Positions 54,034 through 62,152 of a stretch of DNA of 64,000 nt are shown here, one piece after another. Numbering within the stretch: position 1 is the first letter of the stretch; each line of letters opens with the position of its first letter. The stretch spans positions 219,308-283,307 of the forward strand of contig JBBIJO010000002.1 of NCBI GenBank assembly GCA_037445895.1, read 5' to 3'. This DNA comes from JBBIJO01 sp037445895. GTDB taxonomy: Bacteria > Bacteroidota > Ignavibacteria > Kapaibacteriales > UBA2268. Below the pieces are notes generated by a model. It saw nothing but the letters and a program-made list of their open reading frames with translations. It did no database searches and was not told the DNA's origin. The translations under genes and the position numbers were made by a program.

Positions 54034-54501
54034 ATGGGAAAGGTTTATGAAGGTATATTAGACGCAAGTGGCAAAAAATTTGCTATCGTTGTTTCTCGAT
54101 GGAATCAGTTCATAGTCAGCAAAATGTTGGACGGAGCGCTCGATGCACTCCATCGCCACAAAGCAAATGACAACAATATAACAATCGTATATTGCCCGGG
54201 TTCATTCGAAATTCCTATTGTTTGCAAGAAACTTGCTCTTTCGAAACAATATGATGCAATAATTGCTTTGGGAGCTGTCATTCGTGGTTCTACCCCCCAT
54301 TTCGAATACATAGCCAGCGAGGTTGCCAAAGGCATTGCACAAATCAATTTGGAAACTGGCATCCCTTGTATTTTCGGTGTTCTTACAACCGATACGATTG
54401 AACAAGCAATCGAACGAGCTGGAAGCAAAAGCGGTAACAAAGGATTCGATGCTGCTTTGGCAGCAATTGAATTAGCAACATTATTCGATAAACTCCAATG
54501 A
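54034..54501 (+). CDS. ribH: 6,7-dimethyl-8-ribityllumazine synthase
   Basis: RibH makes lumazine, the direct riboflavin precursor, in an icosahedral or pentameric enzyme. The ATG at 54034 follows AAAGGA at 6-base spacing (155 residues); an ATG at 54019 is in frame. Signs are FAIVVSRWNQFI, YCPGSFEIPIVCKKLA, DAIIALGAVIRGSTPHFEYIASEVAKG and PCIFGVLTTDTIEQAIERAGSKSGNKG. The stop overlaps the next gene by 4 bases. Other rib genes are not in the window. Confidence 0.97.
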   Translation: MGKVYEGILDASGKKFAIVVSRWNQFIVSKMLDGALDALHRHKANDNNITIVYCPGSFEIPIVCKKLALSKQYDAIIALGAVIRGSTPHFEYIASEVAKGIAQINLETGIPCIFGVLTTDTIEQAIERAGSKSGNKGFDAALAAIELATLFDKLQ

Positions 54502-56753
54502 ATCCAAAGCTGTGTGTTCTTGGCTTAATAATTATTGTAGCATGGACATCTACAGCCTTTTCGCAAGATATCCAACTCAGTAATTGGTCAATACAATCGT
54601 CAATTCTCGATGTTGTCTCTGGCGATTTCGACAGCGAAGGAAGATTCTGGGCTGCAACCTACGGAGGGGTTTATTACTATACACCTTCGACCAAAGAATC
54701 GAAATACTACAACAATTATAATGGTCTTTATAGTATCGAGGCAAAAATCGTTCGTTCAAATCCATTTAATAAAAAAATCTATGTTGGGACCACAGACGGT
54801 GCAATAAGCATCGCAGATACAAAATTAAGTTGGGAAAATATTCTTGACATCAAACAATCTGGACTCCCCAAAGTGGAAATTTACGATATCAAGTTCCTCG
54901 ATACACTTGCTTTCATTTCCGGTGGCTTTGGTATTACAACTTTCGATACGAAGCGACACATTTTTTTAAAGACACCTCCCCGAATTGGCTCGTTCCCAAG
55001 CGGAACGGCAGTCCGAAGCATTGCCATCTACAACGGCTACCTTTGGATTGGAACAGAAATAGGTATTGCTCGAATTAATCTCGATACTAACCTATCTAAC
55101 CCAGATTTATGGAACAACTTCACGGAAAATGATGGGTTAAAAAATGCTAACATCCTATTCCTTGCAGTCGAAAACGACACTCTTTTTGCTTTTGCCGAAA
55201 AGACAATCTATAAATTCGACGGTTCAAAATTCCAAACTATATTAGAATTGAAGGACGGGGGAGGAATAAATGCCGTTACAACATACAAAGGTAAAATCTT
55301 ATATTCAACCCCTTATGCAATTAAGGACATTAAGCAAAACGTAGCTTTCTATATCGACGATTCTCCATTGAAAACTCCATTCAACGGTTTTGCTGTTTCC
55401 AATGATGGTTTATTTGCTATCTTCCTTAAAAACAATGGAATCCTTTTTTATAATATTAACGACTCTTCTCGCTACCATTACCGTCCTAATTCGCCCATTT
55501 CAAATCAGTTTAAATCGCTGACCATTGACGACGAAGGTGCTTTGTGGTCGGCAACCGACGCTGACCCACAAGGCAATGGGATTATGCGTTTTTCCAAAGG
55601 GATTTGGACAAACATTATGACAAGTGAATATCCCCAAATCGCTTCGAACAGTTATACCAGCGTTACATCGGTTGGCAACAAAATTTATGCAAGCAGTTGG
55701 GCAAGCGGACTCCTCGAAATCAATTCTACCGGAGACACCTTTTCCTTTAAACGATTCGACAATAAAAATTCTCCCCTGAAGGGTGCTCTTTTCAACGATA
55801 CAAACTATGTAATTGTTCAACAGACTGCTTACGAAACAACAAAATCGCTGCTTTGGATAATCAATTATGCAGAAGGTCCTACCAGTCCTTTACTTATAGC
55901 AAAAGACAACAACGACAATTTCTTTCCCTTTCTACCAACATCCAAACGCAGATATCATTATATTGCAATCGACAATTTCGGAACTAAATGGATTGCCTCG
56001 AAAGACTACGACAATGGCTCTTTGATTTACTTCAACGAAAATAATACTATTGCCGACATATCCGACGATAAGTCGGGAAGTATAGACGATATCAACTTTA
56101 CAATCAGAGCCATTACTTCCGACCAATTCGGTTATATATGGTGTGGAACTGCACAAGGAATATATATTATACTTAACCCGAGTGTGGTGTTGAGCAACAA
56201 AAAGCCGATTGTCCGGAAGCTCAAGATTCTTGCCGATCAATTAATAAACTGCATCTACACCGATGCATTAAATTTTAAATGGATTGCAACAAATACGGGT
56301 ATCTACATTCTTTCACCCGATGGTTCCGATATTATAAAAACCTTTACGAAGGAGAACTCTCCGCTTGCTACCAATGAAATATTTTCAATTATTGCGAACA
56401 TCTCAACAGGCGATTTTTATTTTGGTTCAAGAAGCGGTCTAATTATTGCAAAAAGCTTGATTATCTCGCCAAAAAATAGCTTCGACATCACTATACAACC
56501 ACAGCCTTTCTACATACCCGATGATGAATCTATATTAATCGACGGCTTAGCTCCGGAAGCAGAAATTAAGATACTGACAATCGACGGCGAAATTGTTCGA
56601 ACCATCAATACATCGAGCCGTATCGTTACTTGGGATGGCAAGGATTATAATAACAATTTCGTTGCAACGGGTGTTTATCTGCTTCTTGCGAAATCGAATA
56701 TAACAAAAGAAACAGCCGTTCAAAAAATTGCTGTAATTCGCAAAAATAATTAA
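54498..56753 (+). CDS. Large exported two-component-type propeller protein with T9SS/FlgD-like C terminus
   Basis: A 751-residue exported protein (signal peptide LGLIIIVAWTSTAFSQ). Repeated blades of the 'two-component regulator propeller' type cover most of it: GDFDSEGRFWAATYGGVYYY, NGYLWIGTEIGIARI, LTIDDEGALWSATDADP, DQFGYIWCGTAQGIYII and NFKWIATNTGIYIL. The last ~75 residues (EIKILTIDGEIVRTI, VTWDGKDYNNNFVATGVYLLLA) form a FlgD-Ig/T9SS type-A-like ending. The start overlaps the ribH stop (ATGA) and the end touches the GT-C gene. No kinase domain is attached, so it is likely a surface or periplasmic binding protein. Confidence 0.85.
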   Translation: MNPKLCVLGLIIIVAWTSTAFSQDIQLSNWSIQSSILDVVSGDFDSEGRFWAATYGGVYYYTPSTKESKYYNNYNGLYSIEAKIVRSNPFNKKIYVGTTDGAISIADTKLSWENILDIKQSGLPKVEIYDIKFLDTLAFISGGFGITTFDTKRHIFLKTPPRIGSFPSGTAVRSIAIYNGYLWIGTEIGIARINLDTNLSNPDLWNNFTENDGLKNANILFLAVENDTLFAFAEKTIYKFDGSKFQTILELKDGGGINAVTTYKGKILYSTPYAIKDIKQNVAFYIDDSPLKTPFNGFAVSNDGLFAIFLKNNGILFYNINDSSRYHYRPNSPISNQFKSLTIDDEGALWSATDADPQGNGIMRFSKGIWTNIMTSEYPQIASNSYTSVTSVGNKIYASSWASGLLEINSTGDTFSFKRFDNKNSPLKGALFNDTNYVIVQQTAYETTKSLLWIINYAEGPTSPLLIAKDNNDNFFPFLPTSKRRYHYIAIDNFGTKWIASKDYDNGSLIYFNENNTIADISDDKSGSIDDINFTIRAITSDQFGYIWCGTAQGIYIILNPSVVLSNKKPIVRKLKILADQLINCIYTDALNFKWIATNTGIYILSPDGSDIIKTFTKENSPLATNEIFSIIANISTGDFYFGSRSGLIIAKSLIISPKNSFDITIQPQPFYIPDDESILIDGLAPEAEIKILTIDGEIVRTINTSSRIVTWDGKDYNNNFVATGVYLLLAKSNITKETAVQKIAVIRKNN

Positions 56754-58303
56754 TGAAGAAACAGACGTTCGGGCACATTTGCCTCCTTCTATCATTAAAT
56801 CTATTAGTTTGGCTCAATACCTTTTCATTCGAATTTTTTAACGACGACTTCCAAATACTCGAATATGCCAAACAACACTATTCAGAAAATCCTTTAAACG
56901 CTTTTACAAGCAAGGATATTTCGCAAGTTTATTATCGGCCAATCCCAAACTTTTTCCTTGGATTAATTTTGAACCTATTTGGCTTTAATCCATCGGCTTT
57001 CCACATATACCTTTTTATTCTCTACACTTGTGTAATCTTTTCGTCATATTACTTATTTCGGAAGCTTTCGGGCAGTTCTCATTTTGCCCTTCTTGGAGCA
57101 GGTTTTTTTTCGATTTTGCCTTCCCACGATATTTATCTTGTATGGATAGCAAGCAATGGGGATTTATGGGCAACTTTATCCTGTGTGATTTTTGCAACCA
57201 GTTTGCTTTCGCAGTCGAAAAGTAAAATTTACATTTCAATCATAAGTATTTCAATCGCTTTCTTTTCAAAAGAAAGCACAATTTTTGCTCCTTTCCTTCC
57301 ATTATTTTTACTGCCCTCTTTTAATAACCGTTCAAAAGAATATATAACAATATCATCGATTAGTTTGTTCATTTTGCTCACAATTTTCGTATATCGCGAG
57401 TTCTACTTAGGGATAAATTTCCTCGAATCGAGCAATCTTTCCAATATAAGCGCTTGGAACATATTTTTGAATTTCTTTGCCTATATTCCAGCAATGTTTA
57501 TTCCGTCATTTATTCCACCTATTTTATTCCCAAGTCGAATTGCTTGGTTATTAATTTTTCTCGCCATCGCTTTCGTAGCATTTCTGCTTCACTATTGTCG
57601 TCGAACTATAAAATTTCGGAATATTAATTCTAATTACCTATTTGGAATCCTGTGGTATGTTTTATTTGTTTTGCCAGTAGTAACTTTATTTATGCGATGG
57701 TACAACCTTTTGCCATCTATTGGAATAATTATTGTTATTCTTGAAATATTACTTAATAAATCCACTAATGGACTTTACATCATCAAAATTGCAATACCAG
57801 TATTTTTGATTTTCTCGACAATTAATATTTACTCGACTTCTGGATGGCAACAAGCAAACTTTCTAACACAAAAAATACTAAAATCGGTTTCCAGCATTCA
57901 AACACAGAAGAAATCTATTATGCTATGGTTTTTTCCGCAATACTATAACAATTACATCATTCTACGCTCGGGGATTCACCAGGCAGTAAATCATCATTCA
58001 AAAACTCCTTTCGATGAAATTATGATGCCGATTTCCATCGCGATGAGTAAATACACTACCATTCAACATAGGCAAATAGATGCAAGTTCGTTTGAGTTTA
58101 CAACAGAGAATGCCGATTTATTCTTTAACAACCGAAAAGAAATCATAAAAGATTCCTCGATAGTATCGAATGAATCATATCAATTAAAAATTGTTAAAAT
58201 CGGAGAAAGGAAATTTCTCCTTACTATTAATTTCTTTTTAAGAAATGGGTTGTATGCAAATTATTATTTCGACGGAAAAGGTTTTCGACCTTTTGGGAAT
58301 TAA
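56753..58303 (+). CDS. GT-C-type polytopic membrane glycosyltransferase
   Basis: A 516-residue inner-membrane protein with about ten hydrophobic segments in the first 370 residues and a soluble C-terminal part (about 380-516). The first extracytoplasmic loop has the acidic pair NDDFQIL that GT-C enzymes (PMT/ArnT type) use, and SKESTIFAPF is typical of the family. It probably transfers a sugar from a lipid-linked donor to an exported acceptor; substrates are unknown. It starts on the stop base of the propeller gene and its own stop overlaps the convergent nosY stop. Confidence 0.75.
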   Translation: MKKQTFGHICLLLSLNLLVWLNTFSFEFFNDDFQILEYAKQHYSENPLNAFTSKDISQVYYRPIPNFFLGLILNLFGFNPSAFHIYLFILYTCVIFSSYYLFRKLSGSSHFALLGAGFFSILPSHDIYLVWIASNGDLWATLSCVIFATSLLSQSKSKIYISIISISIAFFSKESTIFAPFLPLFLLPSFNNRSKEYITISSISLFILLTIFVYREFYLGINFLESSNLSNISAWNIFLNFFAYIPAMFIPSFIPPILFPSRIAWLLIFLAIAFVAFLLHYCRRTIKFRNINSNYLFGILWYVLFVLPVVTLFMRWYNLLPSIGIIIVILEILLNKSTNGLYIIKIAIPVFLIFSTINIYSTSGWQQANFLTQKILKSVSSIQTQKKSIMLWFFPQYYNNYIILRSGIHQAVNHHSKTPFDEIMMPISIAMSKYTTIQHRQIDASSFEFTTENADLFFNNRKEIIKDSSIVSNESYQLKIVKIGERKFLLTINFFLRNGLYANYYFDGKGFRPFGN

Positions 58304-59082
58304 AAATCCTTGCGAATAAATTTTCGATATGCAACCAATAGTGGAGCAATAATCCATAAGATAATCATACAGAAAGCGATTATATTTCCCGATGCTCCTT
58401 CCAAAAAAGTTTGGAAAATTGCGCCTGTTACCCCAAGCATTGCAGCAGTATCGAGTTTAGTTAAAATTGTAATCCTTGCAAGATCAATTGGATTAAGAAT
58501 AGTTAAAACTAAGAGCAGTTTTTCTAAAGGATAATCTTGGAAAGCAAAAGAGATGAATAGTATAAATCCGTCGTAAATCCAGCAGAGTCCCAACCATACA
58601 AGGAATGCAATGCCCAAACCCATAGACTTATCCGATACACATATCGTCACGAAAATACCCAAAGAAATAAAAATTGTTTGAACAAGGATGCCCATCGCAA
58701 GGAGATTAACTGCCAACGAAACTTCGACTATCCCGCTCAAAAAAAGCGGTCCTCCCAACCCAAGCAACGATACAAGAACAAATGGGATTAACAACCCAAG
58801 GAACAATCCGTAGAAAAGAAAACTTCGCTCGATCGGTTGAGTAAGAACAAGCTCGATAAATTCCCTAGCATTATAAATATAAATGCTGCCAAAAAGAATA
58901 CTCACCAATGGGTTCAGAACAAGGACTATCGTCAACAAACTTACAACAACCTTTGAGCTATCATTAGTAAAGTATATTATGAGCGATGTCGAAAGTGCTA
59001 AACCAATAGCATACACCACAAGCCACAGCGAACGAAATACATTCTGAATTTGGAACTTTGTTATTTTATATGTTATATCCAT
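58300..59082 (-). CDS. nosY: NosY-like ABC permease
   Basis: Membrane part of the NosFY transporter needed to mature the CuZ centre of N2O reductase. The 260-residue protein has about six membrane segments of the ABC-2 type (LWLVVYAIGLALSTSLIIYF, YIYNAREFIELVLTQPIERSFLFYGLFLG). The EFIELVLTQPI stretch is typical of NosY. Its start overlaps the nosF end by 17 bases. It is the last gene of the nos cluster here. Confidence 0.88.
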   Translation of the reverse strand: MDITYKITKFQIQNVFRSLWLVVYAIGLALSTSLIIYFTNDSSKVVVSLLTIVLVLNPLVSILFGSIYIYNAREFIELVLTQPIERSFLFYGLFLGLLIPFVLVSLLGLGGPLFLSGIVEVSLAVNLLAMGILVQTIFISLGIFVTICVSDKSMGLGIAFLVWLGLCWIYDGFILFISFAFQDYPLEKLLLVLTILNPIDLARITILTKLDTAAMLGVTGAIFQTFLEGASGNIIAFCMIILWIIAPLLVAYRKFIRKDF

Positions 59083-59812
59083 TATTGATTAATATTTTAT
59101 TCTGTTCTTTAAGGAAATATATTATTGATTGTTCAAGGCTTTCTTTGCCAACAGACTCGATAAAAGAATGAATTTCGTTATCGATGACTATGCGTCCGTT
59201 TAACATAAAAACAAGGCGGTCGGCATAGGTTTCAATCTCGGATAATTGGTGTGAAATGACTATAAAAGTTGCCCCTCGATTTTTTCGTTCTCTAATTAGG
59301 TTTTTTAATTCGACAACCGCAACTGGATCGAGCCCAGCCGTTGGTTCGTCGAGAATATAAACATCGGAATCGAACATCAAGGAAATAACTGCGCTTATCT
59401 TTTGGATAGTCCCACCGGACAAATTCCTAATAAATTTATCGAGATATGGTTCAAGACTAAAAAGTTGTATGAGGCTATCGGTTTCTTTCCGGGCAACATC
59501 AATACGTAAGCTTTTTATTAATTCAATAACTTCTATAACGCGTAAGTTTTCAGGATAATGACCAACTTGAGGCATATATCCAATTCTACTTCGATAACTT
59601 ATATTCTTAGAAATATTTGAGCCGTCGAAAAAAATTTCGCCACTATCAATATTAACCAAACCGAGAATGCTCTTAATGAGCGTAGTTTTTCCGGAACCAT
59701 TGGGACCAACAATGGCTGTAATTTGATTATACGGAATAGTTAATGTAATTTCGCGTAGAACTCTTAGTTTTCCAAATCTTTTCGAAACGTTTTTAATTTC
59801 AATCATTTCCAC
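59066..59812 (-). CDS. nosF: NosF-like ABC ATPase
   Basis: Cytoplasmic ATPase of the NosFY system. The 248-residue protein has Walker A GPNGSGKTTL, Q-loop YMPQVGHYPENL (NosF-like wording), signature LSGGTIQK, Walker B YILDEPTAGLDP and a switch His (ISHQLSEIE). Nucleotide hydrolysis powers transport needed for NosZ copper-sulfide assembly. It overlaps nosD by 10 bases and nosY by 17, so all are co-translated. Confidence 0.92.
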   Translation of the reverse strand: MEMIEIKNVSKRFGKLRVLREITLTIPYNQITAIVGPNGSGKTTLIKSILGLVNIDSGEIFFDGSNISKNISYRSRIGYMPQVGHYPENLRVIEVIELIKSLRIDVARKETDSLIQLFSLEPYLDKFIRNLSGGTIQKISAVISLMFDSDVYILDEPTAGLDPVAVVELKNLIRERKNRGATFIVISHQLSEIETYADRLVFMLNGRIVIDNEIHSFIESVGKESLEQSIIYFLKEQNKILINNGYNI

Positions 59813-61059
59813 ATCCTTACCGAAGGAGATTTATCGACCAGCAATTTAGGCACAATTGAAGGAAAAACTTTCTCGGCAGTTTCCAAAATTTCTACAAAGA
59901 AGCTACGCAACAAAAGCAAGCTCGAAGGATTGCTTTCCGCAATAATCGAAAAAAGAGTAATGGGAATGTGGGGAACATCACCAGTTCCATTTCTATCCAA
60001 ATCGTAGCCGGAATAACCACTCCAATAATTCATAAAAAAATAATTATTACTTTGAATGCTATTGGTAACTACCTCGAAAGTATTATAAGCAAAATTGTTT
60101 TGGCGAAATGTATTATCTTCGCAATTAGCAGTTATGCGTAGTGCCCACCCATTTCGAAGGAGATTGTTTCTTTCGAACAAAATTCTACTTGAACCTTCCA
60201 TAAAAATTCCAACAGTATTTTTGTTAAAAATATTGTGTGCAACGTAGCTGTCGCGTATATCTTTCAACAATAAACCATAGGAGCTCGGACCCCAATTATT
60301 TTCGAAATGGTTGTTTTCCATTAAAACATTCTTTGTATACATTACAGCAACACCCGCCCCATTTTCTGCAAAAAAATTGTGTATATAGGAACAACTATCG
60401 GAAAACATAAAATGCAAACCATATCGCAAGTTCTTTGTGCATACATTATTCCGAATTAAAGCATTAGTCACAAATTCAAAATAAATCCCATCGCGATGAT
60501 TTGAAACTTGATTATTTGAAATCAAAGCATTTGAACAATACCATAAATGAATTCCATTACCAGAATTCGATTCTGTCCTTTGGGTAGCAACAAGACGACA
60601 GTTCGAGACAGAAAAATTTTTCGACTGAGCGAAATATATGCCAAAAAAGCCGTTTTCGACCACTATATTCGATACTCGGCAGTTAAATGTTTTTTGAAAC
60701 TTTAAAGCTGCATTATCGGCAACATAACTTACTCCAATATTCCTTACAATTAAATTTTCGACGCTAACATTATTCGAAACAATCAAAAAGCCGTTGAAAT
60801 TAGCATTGCCGCAATCTACGGTAGCTCCACTTTCACCAATCAATGTCAATGGTTTGTCTATTCGGATATTATTTTCGTAATATATCCCCTTTCGAATAAT
60901 AACAGTATCGTTGTGTTTCGCGAGTTTTACTGCTTGTTGAATTGAACTTATTTGTCCATTCGAAGCAACATAAATTGCAGAAAAGACGACATCATTGCCG
61001 AAAAATAGAATGAACCCAACTAAGGTATATGAGAGAGTCAATCTATTCAAGTATTTCAT
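59803..61059 (-). CDS. nosD: Periplasmic copper-site maturation protein NosD
   Basis: NosD is a periplasmic right-handed beta-helix protein required for CuZ assembly. The start at 61059 opens a signal peptide (LNRLTLSYTLVGFILFFGNDVVFS); the longest frame (61080) overlaps nosL further. The 418-residue product has many CASH-type coils: ISSIQQAVKLAKHNDTVIIRKG, GIHLWYCSNALISNNQVSN, DGIYFEFVTNALIRNNVC, NYWSGYSGYDLDRNGTGDVPH. The last is the family-typical NYW..Y.G.D..G.GD.P motif. It is followed directly by nosF. Confidence 0.93.
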   Translation of the reverse strand: MKYLNRLTLSYTLVGFILFFGNDVVFSAIYVASNGQISSIQQAVKLAKHNDTVIIRKGIYYENNIRIDKPLTLIGESGATVDCGNANFNGFLIVSNNVSVENLIVRNIGVSYVADNAALKFQKTFNCRVSNIVVENGFFGIYFAQSKNFSVSNCRLVATQRTESNSGNGIHLWYCSNALISNNQVSNHRDGIYFEFVTNALIRNNVCTKNLRYGLHFMFSDSCSYIHNFFAENGAGVAVMYTKNVLMENNHFENNWGPSSYGLLLKDIRDSYVAHNIFNKNTVGIFMEGSSRILFERNNLLRNGWALRITANCEDNTFRQNNFAYNTFEVVTNSIQSNNYFFMNYWSGYSGYDLDRNGTGDVPHIPITLFSIIAESNPSSLLLLRSFFVEILETAEKVFPSIVPKLLVDKSPSVRMWK

Positions 61060-61501
61060 TTTTAACTTTTTCAACAACACCCCACCAATTCAATTTCTCG
61101 TAGTTGCCTTCGAGACCAATTTTTGTTGAATCAATATATGTTTTCAAAGAAATCACATTCAATCCCATAGGGGAAGGAAATTGTAGGGTTCGAATAAAAC
61201 AAGCTTGCCGAGCGTCGATAAATTGTCCGGGACTTGCAAAATCAACGGTCCACATAGATCGAACTTTGTTTGTGTCAATTTTTGTATAATAATAGGCAAT
61301 CATACATTCAACTACATCGAATTTATACACCTTACCTTTATCGGTAATTATTTCGGCGCCCCATTTAGGCTCCACAATGGTCATTCTACAAAAATCACAA
61401 GATTCGACGCCATAATGAATAGGCTCGGGCTGTTGGCGACGCATACAAGAAAAAAAGGAAATCACGAAAACAATAGCAATTATTCCCTTATAAGAACACA
61501 T
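61043..61501 (-). CDS. nosL: Copper-binding lipoprotein NosL
   Basis: NosL is a copper(I)-binding outer-membrane/periplasmic lipoprotein that helps metallate NosZ. The 152-residue protein has a lipobox (VISFFSC) and the metal-binding stretch ESCDFCRMTI, then KWGAEIITDKGKVYKFDVVECM. This is the NosL pattern. The end overlaps nosD and the start overlaps the NosB-like gene end by 14 bases. Confidence 0.92.
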   Translation of the reverse strand: MCSYKGIIAIVFVISFFSCMRRQQPEPIHYGVESCDFCRMTIVEPKWGAEIITDKGKVYKFDVVECMIAYYYTKIDTNKVRSMWTVDFASPGQFIDARQACFIRTLQFPSPMGLNVISLKTYIDSTKIGLEGNYEKLNWWGVVEKVKNEILE

Positions 61502-62072
61502 TCCTTTCCTCTTTCTTTTTCAGATAATACGAAACAACTACCAAAGCCAACGACACAACAACAATACCAGCGCCCCAATAAGGAAAAGAGAATGCATAAA
61601 TGTTAAGCAATTGCTTCCCCCCGATTAAAGGAGGTTGGTAAGCCATCCCGGGAACTTTTAGTATGGCATGTGGGTCAAGATTATGCCCATAATCATAGCC
61701 CCAAAGGTAGTAGTCGTAAACACCTATAAGTGTTCCTAAAAATATCAAACCAAGCCAAATCAGTTTCAACCAATTCTGCTTGACAAAAGAGAATACAAAT
61801 CCCAAAACAATTAACCCACCAAGAATTAAAGGAATAACTTTGAATTCAGTAATCTTTTCGGGAACTATTCTCTTCATCCCAATATAATGGTTCAATGTAT
61901 TAAGACTTTCGAGGTCCGTTGGTTTAAAACCTTTAATATCGTTTACATAAATATAAAGCCCAAGTCCTTCGGGAAATTGAGGAGCATCGAGCGAAATAAA
62001 CCAAACCGGTATAAAATAAACCCCTATTAAAAGCAAACTCGCAATCCCCATTAAAAAGTTCGAAGTTTTCAT
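61488..62072 (-). CDS. NosB-like membrane protein of the nos cluster
   Basis: The ATG at 62072 has GGAG at 8-base spacing; the TTG-initiated longer frame is less likely. The 194-residue product has about four membrane segments (LMGIASLLLIGVYFIPVWF, VIPLILGGLIVLGFVFSF, LIWLGLIFLGTLIGVYDYYLW, YWGAGIVVVSLALVVVSYY). A periplasmic loop (PGMAYQPPLIGGKQLLN) lies between. It sits between nosZ and nosL, where clade II nos clusters carry a membrane protein called NosB; function is not established. Homology to NosB is by position and topology only. Confidence 0.68.
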   Translation of the reverse strand: MKTSNFLMGIASLLLIGVYFIPVWFISLDAPQFPEGLGLYIYVNDIKGFKPTDLESLNTLNHYIGMKRIVPEKITEFKVIPLILGGLIVLGFVFSFVKQNWLKLIWLGLIFLGTLIGVYDYYLWGYDYGHNLDPHAILKVPGMAYQPPLIGGKQLLNIYAFSFPYWGAGIVVVSLALVVVSYYLKKKEERNVFL

Positions 62073-62092
62073 TGTCGCTACTCCAAATTTAC

Positions 62093-62139
62093 AAAAAGAA
62101 AAGGCTGCCAAGCATATAAGAAACTACAACTTGACAGCC
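62093..62139 (-). terminator. Intrinsic terminator between nosZ and the accessory genes
   Basis: On the minus strand GGCTGTCAAG and CTTGGCAGCC form a 10-bp stem (one G-T pair) followed by TTTTCTTTTTG. It lies 14 bases after the nosZ stop, just before the NosB-like start. It can end most transcripts at nosZ while leaking into the rest. Confidence 0.85.
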
Positions 62140-62152
62140 AATAAACAATAAA

